DNA of 64,000 bases from Cyclonatronum proteinivorum (GTDB lineage Bacteria > Bacteroidota > Rhodothermia > Balneolales > Cyclonatronaceae). Below the pieces are notes generated by a model that did no database searches, was not told the DNA's origin, and worked only from the letters and a program-made list of their open reading frames with translations. Location: positions 2,624,501 to 2,688,500 of the forward strand of contig NZ_CP027806.1 in NCBI RefSeq assembly GCF_003353065.1, read 5' to 3'. A program made the translations under genes and the position numbers. Positions within the stretch are counted from its first letter, which is position 1. Every line of letters starts with the position of its first letter. This document shows positions 29,693 to 39,344 of the stretch, piece after piece.

Positions 29693-31213
29693 TCAGTTTT
29701 CAGATTCGGAAGCTACGGGTGTTTCCGCATTAATAATTTTGCCGACGGTACGGGCACGCGGGATCAGATACTCCTGCGCTACGCGCTGAATGTCCTCAAC
29801 CGTTACCTCAGAAAGACGGTCGATATCGCGGAAGGTGTTGCGCCAGTCGCCGGTACGTGCGTGTGTTTCGGCGAAGGAGAGCGCAATGTTCATATTGCTC
29901 CGAAGGCCGCGTATGGTCGAAGCCCGCGCTTGTGTGCGTACGCGCTCAAGCTCGGATTCCGTAACGCCTTCCTGCTGAATGCGCTCGATCTCCTCATAAA
30001 TGCGCTGCTCAATCTCAGCGGTTTCTACACCGGCATTGGGCACGCCAAGAACCAGAAACAAGCCCGGAAAACGGGTGCCGGGAAAGCCGTTAAAGCCCTG
30101 AACCTGAAGGGCAAGCTGCTCATCTACCACAAGGCTGCGGTACATGCGGGATGTGCGTCCGTCAAACAGAATCGAAGCCAGCATGCTAATGGGCGCAAAG
30201 TCAGGGTGCTGTTCATCTACGCTCTTGTAGCCGATCATAAGTATGGGCTGACTCTGATCTTCAATCGTGAAACGACGCTCGCCCCGCTGCGGCGGCTCAA
30301 CGGTCACGACCCGCGGGGAATCTTCGCGCGCAGGCCAGCTTCCGAAGTACTTCTCAGCCAGGCGACGCATTTCGGCAGGATCCACGTCACCGGCAATCGC
30401 CATGGTCAGATTTTGGGGAATAAAATAGGTATCGTAAAAAGCAAGGGTTTCGCGAATGGTTACCGCGTCGATATCAGACGGCCAGCCAATGGGCGGATTC
30501 CGGTACGGATGTGCCGAGAACGCAATGGAATTGAACTCCTCAATCAGTCGCCCGATCGGATTGTTATCGGTGCGGTCGCGGCGCTCTTCCCAAATCACAT
30601 CCTTCTCCTGATAAAACTCGCGCATGACCGGATTCATAAAACGGTCTGATTCAAGCTTGAACCACAGCTCCGCCCGGTTTTGCGGCAGGCTGTAAAAATA
30701 GCCGGTCGCGTCGGCACTCACGAAAGCATTCATGCCAACAGCGCCTTCCCGGTCAATAATCATGGAGAACTCATTGTTGACCACAAATTCCTGCGCCTCA
30801 TCACGCAGCCGCTCAAATTCGGCCCAAAGCCCGGCAACAAGTTCCTCATCCGGATTGTGACTTGTGGATTCCCGGTGCCATGCACGGTAGGCGTCATCCT
30901 GCGCTTGAATCAGCGGCATTTCGGCTTCGATATCCGTTGTGCCTATGGTGTGCGTGCCTTTGAACGCCATGTGCTCGAAGATGTGCGTAATACCGGTCTG
31001 ACCAACCGGCTCATCGACTGCCCCGATATTGCCGAAGGTCACAAAAGTCGCAACCGGCGCCACATCCCGCTGAATGATGATAAAATGCAGCCCGTTATCG
31101 AGCGTGAACTCGGTAACCCGCTGTTCAAATGCTTCCAGACTCTGTGCCTGAAGCTGCGGTACGGCAGCCATCAGCAAAAGTAACGAAACAAGTATTGTTT
31201 TGAAGTATCTCAT
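29693..31213 (-). CDS. M16-family zinc metallopeptidase, active subunit
   Basis: A 506-residue secreted protein with a signal peptide ('TILVSLLLLMAAVPQLQAQ'). The inverted zinc motif HxxEH is present as 'THIFEHMAFKGT', and the downstream glutamate region as 'NRAELWFKLESDRF'. It has the two ~200-residue M16 domains, the second including 'LALQVQGFNGFPGTRFPGLF'. It is first in a two-gene operon with the zinc-less partner (15 bp gap). Likely degrades peptides in the periplasm. There is a long insert between the zinc motif and the second glutamate ('AWHRESTSHNPDEELVAGLW'), a feature of one M16 subgroup. Confidence 0.9.
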   Translation of the reverse strand: MRYFKTILVSLLLLMAAVPQLQAQSLEAFEQRVTEFTLDNGLHFIIIQRDVAPVATFVTFGNIGAVDEPVGQTGITHIFEHMAFKGTHTIGTTDIEAEMPLIQAQDDAYRAWHRESTSHNPDEELVAGLWAEFERLRDEAQEFVVNNEFSMIIDREGAVGMNAFVSADATGYFYSLPQNRAELWFKLESDRFMNPVMREFYQEKDVIWEERRDRTDNNPIGRLIEEFNSIAFSAHPYRNPPIGWPSDIDAVTIRETLAFYDTYFIPQNLTMAIAGDVDPAEMRRLAEKYFGSWPAREDSPRVVTVEPPQRGERRFTIEDQSQPILMIGYKSVDEQHPDFAPISMLASILFDGRTSRMYRSLVVDEQLALQVQGFNGFPGTRFPGLFLVLGVPNAGVETAEIEQRIYEEIERIQQEGVTESELERVRTQARASTIRGLRSNMNIALSFAETHARTGDWRNTFRDIDRLSEVTVEDIQRVAQEYLIPRARTVGKIINAETPVASESEN

Positions 31214-31463
31214 GGATTATGATGATGTTTTTGAGTGGTGTAATCAAGCTTCTGCGCTGTACCTACAGCGGCTGTTCTGCGATTTCGCGAATCAGGGGCA
31301 AACACTTCCCAACAATCGCATTTATAAGCGCTTAAAATAAGGAGATTGAACCGATTTACCCGACCGAACGTGAGAAATGCGGATACGGTTCGAAGGGTTC
31401 AGAAACCGCCTCATCATCCGACCCTGAAGCCCCGCTTATCCCCACCCGAAAACCGACCCGCCC

Positions 31464-32156
31464 ATGAATCCCGCGCCATCCTCTTCCCTCCTGTTGAAGT
31501 ACTTCACCCTATTGCTGTTGACCCTCCTCTTCCTCCCCACCGAAGCCTTCCCGCAGCTGCAATCGCAAATCCCATCAGACCTCAGCCTTCCAGAAATCAG
31601 CGCCGAAGCGGCAGAAACAAACCCCAATCCCTGGTTCCCGCTGGGTCAGGAGCGGCTTTCGCAAGAAAACCTCGCAATGCTCATTTTACTGGGCTGGGGC
31701 GGCCTGAACGTGCTCGGCGGCAGCGCCCTGGCACTCGGCAGCGCCGATTACCGCGACTTCGGCCTGATGACCGCCGGATGGGGCCTCGTCAATGCTGCCA
31801 TTGCCGGCTTTGCCCTTGCCGGCGCGGACACCTACACCGCCGCGGTCTCCTTTGATTCCGTCCTCCGCGACGAAATGCTCTTCAACCGTATCCTCGCCAT
31901 CAACTCCGGACTCAACGCAGGCTACATCGCCACCGGCTTTACCATGAACTACCTCGGCAGCACCAGCCGCGTCCGGCAGTTCGGAAGCGCCTTCATGGTT
32001 CAGGGCGCCTTCCTCATGGCCTTCGACGCCTGGCTCCTCTGGCACTCCACTGATCGCCTCAGCCGCCTCAGCGCCCTGCCTGACACCTTCCTCACCGCCC
32101 TGCCCGATGGCAGCACGCAACTCATTCACGGCCTCACCCTCAGCTTCGGTTTCTGA
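31464..32156 (+). CDS. hypothetical membrane protein, four predicted helices
   Basis: A 230-residue protein. An N-terminal hydrophobic segment ('YFTLLLLTLLFLPTEAF') is probably a signal peptide. About four further helices follow: 'LAMLILLGWGGLNVLGGSAL', 'GLMTAGWGLVNAAIAGFAL', 'ILAINSGLNAGYIATGFTM' and 'FGSAFMVQGAFLMAFDAWLL'. I do not recognise a functional family with confidence; the helix pattern resembles the uncharacterised DUF6992-type proteins of this phylum. It stands alone between the divergent M16 operon and the helicase gene. Confidence 0.75.
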   Translation: MNPAPSSSLLLKYFTLLLLTLLFLPTEAFPQLQSQIPSDLSLPEISAEAAETNPNPWFPLGQERLSQENLAMLILLGWGGLNVLGGSALALGSADYRDFGLMTAGWGLVNAAIAGFALAGADTYTAAVSFDSVLRDEMLFNRILAINSGLNAGYIATGFTMNYLGSTSRVRQFGSAFMVQGAFLMAFDAWLLWHSTDRLSRLSALPDTFLTALPDGSTQLIHGLTLSFGF

Positions 32157-32487
32157 TTCTGCGCCCCCCGAAACGCACCTCAGAAGCCCTACTACAGGCC
32201 TACCGGCCATTTCCTTGTTTTTTTTATTTGGGGGAAACTCCGTGAACATCACGGTCTTTCGTGGAAGATTGTAGGTTCCCAAGTCAAAGATGGGTCCCTT
32301 GCTTTTTGGGTTTGGGAGACTGTAATGAAGTCACCCGGCCTGCACACACGCCGCATGCAACTGCCTCAAATCGTCACAGCTCCCGGGCAACTCATCCTTC
32401 CGGACTGCCAAAGTTTGGGTGCCATTCTCTGGCAGATTTCCCTATTTTCTCCGCCATACTTTCATCCCAAAAAATCAAACCCACTTC
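32157..32487. other. intergenic with dispersed repeat copy B
   Basis: 331 bp without a gene; contains the ~90-bp repeat (32218-32307) and the helicase promoter region. Confidence 0.6.
32218..32307 (+). repeat. ~90-bp dispersed repeat, copy B
   Basis: T-run, then GGGGGAAACTCCGTGAACAT, ending GGGTCCCTTGCTTTTT. It contains the perfect small hairpin CCGTGA-ACA-TCACGG. It lies about 60 bp after the stop codon of the preceding gene. Confidence 0.75.
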
Positions 32488-34851
32488 ATGCGCACGTTCA
32501 AGCTCGAAGCCGATCCAAGCGAGTCCACATCATCCCAAACACAGGCTCAGGCCCTGTTAAAAGGACTGAATGAAAATCAGGGGCGGGCGGTGAGCTACGG
32601 AGACGGACCCTTGCTGATTATTGCCGGCGCGGGCAGCGGGAAAACGCGGGTGCTCACCTATCGCATTGCCTACCTCCTTGCCCAAAAAAAGGCCAATCCC
32701 TGGAACATCCTCGCGCTCACCTTCACCAACAAAGCCGCTGCCGAAATGCGCGAGCGGATTCAGAAACTGATTGGTCCGCCGGCTTCCAAGCTTTGGATGG
32801 GCACCTTTCACTCGATTTTCTCCCGCATCCTGCGGATCGAAGCCGAAAAGCTGGGATTCACCTCAAGCTTCAGCATTTACGACAGCGACGACAGCGAGCG
32901 CTCGGTGAAGGCCATCATTAAGGAAATGGGCCTTGATCCGCGGGAAGTGAAGCCGCGCGATATCCGGTTCCGGATCAGCGGGGCGAAAAATCAGCTCGTG
33001 AGTCCGCATGAGTTTCAGGAAAAATTCGTGCGCAGCTCCATGGATGACATCGCGGGTCAGGTCTTCCCGATTTATCAGACGCGTCTGCGTCAGAGCAACG
33101 CCATGGACTTCGACGACCTCCTCACCCTGCCCTCCGAGCTGTTCGAACAGCACCCCGAAGTACTGGAAAAATATCAGGATTACTTCCGCTATCTCCTCAT
33201 TGATGAATATCAGGATACCAATCATGCGCAGTACAAAGTTGCCAAAATGCTGGCGGCCAAGTACGAAAACATCACCGTAGTGGGCGACGACGCGCAAAGC
33301 ATTTACTCTTTCCGGGGCGCGGACATTTCCAACATCCTGAACTTCAAATCCGACTACCCGAACGCGGCGCAGATTCCGCTGGAGCAAAACTACCGCTCGA
33401 CGCAGGCCATCCTGAAATGCGCGGATTCCATCATCAAGCAGAACAAACATCAGCTCGACAAAACGCTCTGGACCCAAAACGACAAGGGCGACCCGGTGAC
33501 GCTGCTCGAAAGCTTCGACGAGTACGACGAGGCCAACCGCGTGGCGGGCAAGCTGCACGAGCTGAAGCTCAAGCGCGGCTACACCAACAACGACTGCGCG
33601 ATTCTGTACCGCACCAACTATCAGAGCCGGGTCTATGAAGACGTGCTGCGCCGCAAAGGAATCAATTATCAGCTTGTGGGCGGCATTTCCTTCTATCAGC
33701 GCAAAGAAATCAAAGATGTGATCGCCTACCTGCGCTTGCTCGTGAACCCCAACGACGAAGAAGCGCTCCTGCGGGTCATCAACGAGCCGAGCCGGGGCAT
33801 TGGCGACAAGTCGCTCCAAAATCTCGTTCAGTTTGCGCGCAAACAGCAAGTCACCATATGGGACGCTTTCGAACAGGCCGATCAGGTCGTGTCGCACGGC
33901 CCCGCCCGACGCAGCATGAAAGCCTTCAAAGCCGTGATAGACGAATGCCGCGACCTCATGACCGATGATGAGACGAGCCTCGTTGATGTCACCCGCAAGC
34001 TGTTGGAAAGCACCGGCTACGTAAAACAGTTTGTGGAAGAAAACACGCACGAGTCGCTCACGCGGCGCGAAAACGTGATGGAGCTTATCAACGCCATTGC
34101 GCAGCATGAAGAAGCCCGGCCCGACGCCGACCTCAGCACCTTCCTGCAGGAAATAAGTCTGTATTCGGATACCGACAGCTATGACGAAAACCAGCCCGCC
34201 GTAACCCTGATGACCGTTCATGCCGCGAAGGGGCTGGAGTTTCCCGTGGTTTTTGTGGTCGGTCTGGAAGAAGAGCTGTTCCCCATTGGCGGGCGCAACG
34301 GCGAAGAAGCCGATTTCGAAGAAGAGCGCCGGCTGTTTTATGTGGCCATCACCCGGGCCGAGAAAGATTTGTTTTTCAGCTTTGCCAAACAGCGCACCCG
34401 ATTCGGAGAGTCCAAGCGCATGGCCCGCTCGCGCTTTCTTGATGAAGTGGACCCGGCTGTCGTGCGCACCGAAACCGGGGCAACCATCCGGCAAAAAGAC
34501 GGTTTCGGAAGCTCATTCAGCTCAGGCGGCTACAATGTGGAATACGACCGCAGGCTGGCTCCGCAGAACCGCTATCAGCAAAAGACCGCCTCGCCTGCAG
34601 CCGCACCATCGGGCGGACGAACAAGGCCGAAGCCGCAGGCTCCCAAAGCCAGCTACGACGGCGTCACCTACGATATTCAGAGTCCTGACGACCTCGCGGT
34701 GGGTGTAAGCGTGTTCCACGATAACTTCGGAAAAGGCAAAATTATGGGTCGGGAAGGCAGCGGGCCCAATATGAAACTCACCGTGTTTTTTCAGGGGCAC
34801 GGCCAAAAGAAGCTACTCGTCCGTTTGGCTAAGCTCAAAATCATCCGGTAG
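32488..34851 (+). CDS. pcrA: UvrD/PcrA-type ATP-dependent DNA helicase
   Basis: A 787-residue superfamily 1A 3'-to-5' helicase acting in repair and replication-conflict removal. Motif I 'IIAGAGSGKTRVLTYRIAYL', Ia 'LALTFTNKAAAEMRERI', II 'LLIDEYQDTNHAQY', III 'VGDDAQSIYSFRGAD', IV 'QNYRSTQAIL', V 'TLMTVHAAKGLEFPVVFV' and VI 'LFYVAITRAEKDLFFSF' are all intact. The C-terminal 50 residues form the PcrA-type Tudor-like tail ('VGVSVFHDNFGKGKIMGRE'), which binds RNA polymerase in other species. The start at 32488 ('MRTFKLEADPSE') was preferred over an ATG at 32419, because the extra 23 residues are unlike the family. Confidence 0.93.
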   Translation: MRTFKLEADPSESTSSQTQAQALLKGLNENQGRAVSYGDGPLLIIAGAGSGKTRVLTYRIAYLLAQKKANPWNILALTFTNKAAAEMRERIQKLIGPPASKLWMGTFHSIFSRILRIEAEKLGFTSSFSIYDSDDSERSVKAIIKEMGLDPREVKPRDIRFRISGAKNQLVSPHEFQEKFVRSSMDDIAGQVFPIYQTRLRQSNAMDFDDLLTLPSELFEQHPEVLEKYQDYFRYLLIDEYQDTNHAQYKVAKMLAAKYENITVVGDDAQSIYSFRGADISNILNFKSDYPNAAQIPLEQNYRSTQAILKCADSIIKQNKHQLDKTLWTQNDKGDPVTLLESFDEYDEANRVAGKLHELKLKRGYTNNDCAILYRTNYQSRVYEDVLRRKGINYQLVGGISFYQRKEIKDVIAYLRLLVNPNDEEALLRVINEPSRGIGDKSLQNLVQFARKQQVTIWDAFEQADQVVSHGPARRSMKAFKAVIDECRDLMTDDETSLVDVTRKLLESTGYVKQFVEENTHESLTRRENVMELINAIAQHEEARPDADLSTFLQEISLYSDTDSYDENQPAVTLMTVHAAKGLEFPVVFVVGLEEELFPIGGRNGEEADFEEERRLFYVAITRAEKDLFFSFAKQRTRFGESKRMARSRFLDEVDPAVVRTETGATIRQKDGFGSSFSSGGYNVEYDRRLAPQNRYQQKTASPAAAPSGGRTRPKPQAPKASYDGVTYDIQSPDDLAVGVSVFHDNFGKGKIMGREGSGPNMKLTVFFQGHGQKKLLVRLAKLKIIR

Positions 34852-34995
34852 GTTGCAGCCGTCGTTTCCGGCTTTACGGGTCTGATACTTAGGAATGATT
34901 CGTGCCGTTTACGAATTCGTTAATGAAACAAAACCTGACTATCTTGAAACTCTTTTGATTGGAACGGGTATCAGACCCAACCCAAAAATTTTATT

Positions 34996-35139
34996 ATGAT
35001 ACATTATTCCTGGCAGGACCGCCTCGCCGACGTACTAAGCGAACTTTGGACCGAGCTCAAAGAGAAAGTGAGCCCGCCCAAACCTGAACTCAAGCGCATA
35101 CCGGTCGAGCGGGAAGAATCTCCAAAGTATTTCCGGTAA
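34996..35139 (+). CDS. small hypothetical protein (47 residues)
   Basis: ATG at 34996 to TAA at 35137-35139. The product starts 'MIHYSWQDRLADVLSEL' and ends 'REESPKYFR'; it is amphipathic and charged, with no membrane segment. Support: it lies alone in a 350-bp gap between the helicase and IS982, and a strong terminator follows its stop codon by 19 bp. I recognise no family. It may be a lineage-specific small protein or a leader for nothing visible. Confidence 0.5.
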   Translation: MIHYSWQDRLADVLSELWTELKEKVSPPKPELKRIPVEREESPKYFR

Positions 35140-35157
35140 TTACATAGCCGCTATTCT

Positions 35158-35199
35158 AAAAAGCCCTAATCTGATTCTTCTCAGGTTAGGGCTTTTTTT
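35158..35199 (+). terminator. intrinsic terminator after the small gene
   Basis: 12-bp stem AAAAAGCCCTAA/TTAGGGCTTTTT with a T-run. The IS982 element is inserted 3 bp beyond the T-run. Confidence 0.88.
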
Positions 35200-35202
35200 A
35201 TG

Positions 35203-36245
35203 ACCTGAGTTCGATTTTAAATCATGCTTAATTGGTTAGTATGAACGGATTCATACTTTATGGCGGGCTTTTTGGGAAAGAAGGAATAGGCAGCTAATCC
35301 CGACAGCAGGTTAGACAAAAAGTTAGCGAAAGAGCGATGACGGGAATGTTCAATTTGACACATGTTTTTGAGTTCATCATTTATGGTCTCAATAACAGAT
35401 CTCTTTCGCAACAGGATTTTGTCATTAAGACTCATCAGGCAATTTTTCATATTCTTGCGTATTTGGGTAATCAGATGAATGCCGTCATCAAACAAAATCC
35501 TGGACAGTGCCGCTGAGATATAGCCTTTATCTGCATACATTTTTCCTGTAAAAGCTTTGATAAAGTTAGGATTTTTAAGGGGATCACGATCGTCCATATT
35601 TCCCGGACTAATCAGGAAGTTGAGCAATTCTCCCTTATCATTGACAGCCAGATGAAGTTTAAATCCGAAGAAAAATCCTATTGAAGATTTACCCAACTGG
35701 CCAATGCCCTTGAAGACTTTATGGTTGGATATACGCTTGTTTTTGCACACACGCAGCGGAGTGGAATCTATGAATGAGATACCGGTGCACTTTCCCATAC
35801 AGCACTCTTTGACAAATAATGCCAGCGGCAAATTGGCACCAGCCATAAGCTCAACGAAGCGATTATATGAAACGGTCTTGGGGAAAAGATGACACATGTG
35901 TACCTTGACATATTGAGTATAGAAGCACTTGATGGTGCGATATCCACTGTGATGAAACAGAATCATAATTGTGATCACCTCGCTGGTAGACAGATTTGGC
36001 TTTCGCTTGGGGGTATTTCCAAGCATATGCTTGGCCATTGAGCGATGAAAGCCGATGCAGAAGTTGTCAACCAGGCAGTATATTTCGGTAATTTTATTGT
36101 CGGATAATGTCATGACTTATTTTGCTATGTTGTTGTTATTGGTAGACTTAATATAGCAATTTGTTGTGACTTATCCGACATATAAATTGTGCTTTTTCAA
36201 CAATTTGTCGATCAACTTTAGCCTAATTATTAATCGAACTCAGGT
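35203..36245 (-). mobile_element. complete IS982-family insertion sequence (1,043 bp)
   Basis: Perfect 14-bp terminal inverted repeats ACCTGAGTTCGATT (35203-35216) and AATCGAACTCAGGT (36232-36245). Directly outside, TTATG occurs on both sides (35198-35202 and 36246-36250), a 5-bp target duplication. One intact transposase gene on the minus strand. The size matches the IS982 family. Confidence 0.92.
35217..36113 (-). CDS. IS982-family transposase
   Basis: A 298-residue DDE transposase. Visible blocks: 'LSTSEVITIMILFHHSGYRT', 'FPKTVSYNRFVELM', 'SFIDSTPLRVCKNKR' (first Asp), 'FGFKLHLAVNDKGELLNFLI' , 'KMYADKGYISAAL' (second Asp) and 'KRSVIETINDELKNMCQIEH' (Glu). Full length, ending at the left terminal repeat. 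The AT-rich composition differs from the surrounding housekeeping genes, as expected for an acquired element. Confidence 0.94.
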   Translation of the reverse strand: MTLSDNKITEIYCLVDNFCIGFHRSMAKHMLGNTPKRKPNLSTSEVITIMILFHHSGYRTIKCFYTQYVKVHMCHLFPKTVSYNRFVELMAGANLPLALFVKECCMGKCTGISFIDSTPLRVCKNKRISNHKVFKGIGQLGKSSIGFFFGFKLHLAVNDKGELLNFLISPGNMDDRDPLKNPNFIKAFTGKMYADKGYISAALSRILFDDGIHLITQIRKNMKNCLMSLNDKILLRKRSVIETINDELKNMCQIEHSRHRSFANFLSNLLSGLAAYSFFPKKPAIKYESVHTNQLSMI

Positions 36246-36741
36246 TTATGCGAACAGGGTAAATGCGGGGGGTGGGTGTAGCCGTGGCCCTGTGGTATTT
36301 AGCCCGGATTATTCACCAGGAAATTTGCCTGCTGCCAAGGCCGCACATGTATGACTGATCTGCTCAGCCGCTATCCGCAACGTGCTTCCCCAAAAAAGCA
36401 AGGGACCTATCTTTGATTTGGGGTTTTTGATCTGCTCCCGCAGCTCCTGATGTTCACGGGGTTTTCCCAAAAAAAACAACAGCATGAACCGCTTATCAGG
36501 CCCGTGGTGGGGGAACATGTTTTTTTTTGAGGTTTGCGCGTCAGCGTTTTGCGGTGCTGAAATTTTGGCATACAGCCGGATATTATGGCTGAATTTGAGC
36601 ATTGTTCTCTCTTTTTCCTGCCTAATTGGGGTGAGGCTGAATCTTGGCGCTTGTTTTGAACTTTAAGGGCCAAACTAATGCTTCCCGTACTGAAACTGCA
36701 TGCCTGTTGTGTGGAAGCTCAACTGAACTATCTGACTTTTT
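36246..36741. other. intergenic between IS982 and lon, with repeat copy C
   Basis: No convincing gene. The minus-strand frame 36309-36602 overlaps the ~90-bp repeat and has no family resemblance. The right end holds the lon promoter region. Confidence 0.6.
36391..36478 (-). repeat. ~90-bp dispersed repeat, copy C (reverse orientation)
   Basis: On the minus strand it reads T-run, GGGAAAACCCCGTGAACATC, ending GGTCCCTTGCTTTTTT. Its first mini-hairpin is GGG-AAAA-CCC where other copies have GGGG-AAA-CTCC, so the pairing is preserved by compensating change. Confidence 0.75.
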
Positions 36742-39243
36742 ATGAAGCCCAAATATTCTGATTTACTATTCGGAGACGGACGCCTTGAGGATTTTGAACA
36801 AGCCATCCCCCTGCTTTCTGAGGAAGAAGAGCGCCAAATGAGTGAATCATCCATACCGGATTCCCTTCCGATTCTTCCGTTAAAAAACACCGTGCTTTTT
36901 CCGGGGGTTGTCATACCCATAACGGTCGGGCGCGACCGCTCGCTGGAGCTGGTCAAGGACGCCTATGCGACCGATAAGATCATCGGTATTGTATCGCAAA
37001 AAGACGCAGAAATGGAAGACCCCGGCTCCGGTGATCTGTATCAGATCGGAACCGTTGCCCAAATTCTGAAGCTCATCAAAATGCCAGACGGCAGCAAAAG
37101 CATTGTCATTCAGGGCAAGAGCGTGTTTCAGATTAACGAGTTTCAGACGCTTGAGCCGTACTTTAAGGCAAGCGTGAGCCCCTATAAAAATGTGGCCGAC
37201 ATGGAAGGCCTGGAGCTCGACGCGGCGATTCGCAGCGTAAAGGAGACTTCGGCGCAAATTGTGAACAAATCGCCGAATATCCCATCCGAAGCGGTTGTCG
37301 CCATCAACAACATCAACAGTCCGAACTTTCTGCTGAACTTCATTGCGTCCAACCTGAATGTGGGCATTGAGGAAAAACAGCGCCTGCTCGAAATACGGGA
37401 GTTTTCGGTTCGGCTGAAAACCGTGATTCAGCACCTTGAAAAAGAGCTGCAGGTGCTGAGCCTGAGCGAGCAAATCCGCACGAAAGTGAAAACGGATATT
37501 GACGAGCAACAGCGCGATTTCTACCTGCGTCAGCAGCTCAAGGCCATTCAGGAAGAGCTGGGCGAAGGCACCGAGCAGCAGGAAGTGCAAAAGCTGCGTG
37601 CCCGTGCCGAAAAGCGCAAAAAGGAATTTCCGCAGGACGTCTGGAAAACCCTGACCAAGGAGCTCGACCGGCTTGAGCGAACGCCCGCGCAGGCGCCGAA
37701 TCACGGCGTGATTCTGAACTATGTGGAGACCATTATTGATCTGCCGTGGAATAAATTCACGAAGGATAAGCTCGATCTCAAAAAAGCGCGCGGCGTTTTG
37801 GATGAAGATCACTACGGACTCGAAAAAGTTAAGAAGCGTATCATCGAGTACCTTGCGGTGCTGAAGCTCAAAAAGGATATGAAAGCGCCGATTTTGTGTT
37901 TTTACGGCCCCCCGGGTGTAGGAAAAACGTCGCTCGGGAAATCCATTGCGCGGTCAATCAACCGCAAGTTTGCGCGTATCAGTCTGGGCGGCCTGCGGGA
38001 TGAGGCCGAAATTCGCGGTCACCGCCGGACCTACATCGGGGCGCTGCCGGGGCGTATCATCCAAAACATGAAAAAAACCGGCGCAAGCAACCCGGTAATG
38101 ATGTTAGATGAAATCGACAAAGTAGGGGCGGACTTCCGGGGCGACCCTACTTCTGCCCTGCTCGAGGTGCTCGATCCGGAGCAAAACAACACGTTTTACG
38201 ACAACTACCTGGAGCTGGAGTACGACCTGAGCAAGGTGCTGTTCATCGCTACGGCCAACTCGCTGGAGACCATCCCCGCGCCTTTACGCGACCGCATGGA
38301 AATTATCCCCATCAGCGGCTACACGCTGGAGGAAAAAACAGAGATTGCGAAGAAGTATCTGATTCCGCGGCAGCGCGAAGAGAACGGCCTGAAGGAAGCG
38401 CAGATGGACTTCGACGAAGCCGCGATTCATGCAATTATAGACGGATACACGCGGGAATCCGGGGTTCGGAATCTAAGCCGTGAAATCGGTTCGGTTGCCC
38501 GAAATGTCGCGACCGGTATTGCGTTGGATGATATCGAAAACAGAAGCATTGACAAGGCGGCGGTTGAAGACATTCTCGGCAAGCGCCGCTTTTTCAGCGA
38601 TGTGGCCGAGCGCACAACCGTACCGGGCGTGGCAACCGGCCTGGCCTGGACGCCCTACGGCGGCGACATTCTCTTCATTGAAGCAAGCGTATCCCGCGGT
38701 TCCGGTAAGATTCAGATCACCGGTCAGCTGGGCGACGTGATGAAGGAATCTGCGAGCCTGGCGGTTTCGCACCTTAAAACGATAGCCGACGATCTCGGTA
38801 TTCCGCAGCATGCATTCAAAGAGTGGGACCTGCACCTGCACGTTCCGGCGGGCTCGGTTCCCAAAGACGGGCCCAGTGCCGGCGTTGCCATGCTTTCTGC
38901 CGTTGCTTCCATTTTTACGCAGCGCAAGGTAAAATCTACCATTGCCATGACCGGAGAAATCACCCTGCGCGGGGCCGTTCTGCCTGTTGGCGGTATTAAG
39001 GAAAAAGTTTTGGCAGCCAAACGGGCCGGTATTTCAACGGTTCTGCTTCCTGCCAAAAATGAGAAAGACGTAGACGAAATCGAGGCTGATATCATTCAGG
39101 GGCTTGAATTCCGCTATATTGACCGGATGGAAACCCTGCTCGATTTGGTGCTTGAGCGTGAGGCCGTCGAACAGCCTGCCCTTAAGTTCAAAAAAATTGA
39201 AGAAAACGGGAAATTAGCGGGAACTAAACACCCTACCCCCTAA
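36742..39243 (+). CDS. lon: ATP-dependent protease Lon (LonA)
   Basis: The 833-residue cytoplasmic AAA+ protease that removes misfolded and regulatory proteins. N-terminal substrate domain ('LPILPLKNTVLFPGVVIPIT'), coiled-coil middle, Walker A 'CFYGPPGVGKTSLGKSIA', Walker B 'PVMMLDEIDKVGADF', and the C-terminal Ser-Lys protease domain with 'PKDGPSAGVAM' (catalytic Ser) and 'VGGIKEKVLAAKRAG' (catalytic Lys). Length matches LonA. It has an ~40-residue acidic N-terminal lead before the family start, common in Bacteroidota. Followed by its own terminator. No heat-shock operator was recognised upstream. Confidence 0.97.
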   Translation: MKPKYSDLLFGDGRLEDFEQAIPLLSEEEERQMSESSIPDSLPILPLKNTVLFPGVVIPITVGRDRSLELVKDAYATDKIIGIVSQKDAEMEDPGSGDLYQIGTVAQILKLIKMPDGSKSIVIQGKSVFQINEFQTLEPYFKASVSPYKNVADMEGLELDAAIRSVKETSAQIVNKSPNIPSEAVVAINNINSPNFLLNFIASNLNVGIEEKQRLLEIREFSVRLKTVIQHLEKELQVLSLSEQIRTKVKTDIDEQQRDFYLRQQLKAIQEELGEGTEQQEVQKLRARAEKRKKEFPQDVWKTLTKELDRLERTPAQAPNHGVILNYVETIIDLPWNKFTKDKLDLKKARGVLDEDHYGLEKVKKRIIEYLAVLKLKKDMKAPILCFYGPPGVGKTSLGKSIARSINRKFARISLGGLRDEAEIRGHRRTYIGALPGRIIQNMKKTGASNPVMMLDEIDKVGADFRGDPTSALLEVLDPEQNNTFYDNYLELEYDLSKVLFIATANSLETIPAPLRDRMEIIPISGYTLEEKTEIAKKYLIPRQREENGLKEAQMDFDEAAIHAIIDGYTRESGVRNLSREIGSVARNVATGIALDDIENRSIDKAAVEDILGKRRFFSDVAERTTVPGVATGLAWTPYGGDILFIEASVSRGSGKIQITGQLGDVMKESASLAVSHLKTIADDLGIPQHAFKEWDLHLHVPAGSVPKDGPSAGVAMLSAVASIFTQRKVKSTIAMTGEITLRGAVLPVGGIKEKVLAAKRAGISTVLLPAKNEKDVDEIEADIIQGLEFRYIDRMETLLDLVLEREAVEQPALKFKKIEENGKLAGTKHPTP

Positions 39244-39311
39244 GTTATCTTACCGTAACTTTACAAAACCCGTTTATTGGTACATTGAAGGATACATAAG
39301 CACATACAAAG

Positions 39312-39344
39312 GCTTCGGGCTGAGACCCCGAAGCTTTTTTTTTG
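39312..39344 (+). terminator. intrinsic terminator after lon
   Basis: 8-bp stem GCTTCGGG/CCCGAAGC followed by nine T residues. Confidence 0.9.

Noticed and set aside
36309-36602. 97-residue minus-strand frame between IS982 and lon
   Set aside because: It overlaps the ~90-bp dispersed repeat, shows no family resemblance and has no good start context.
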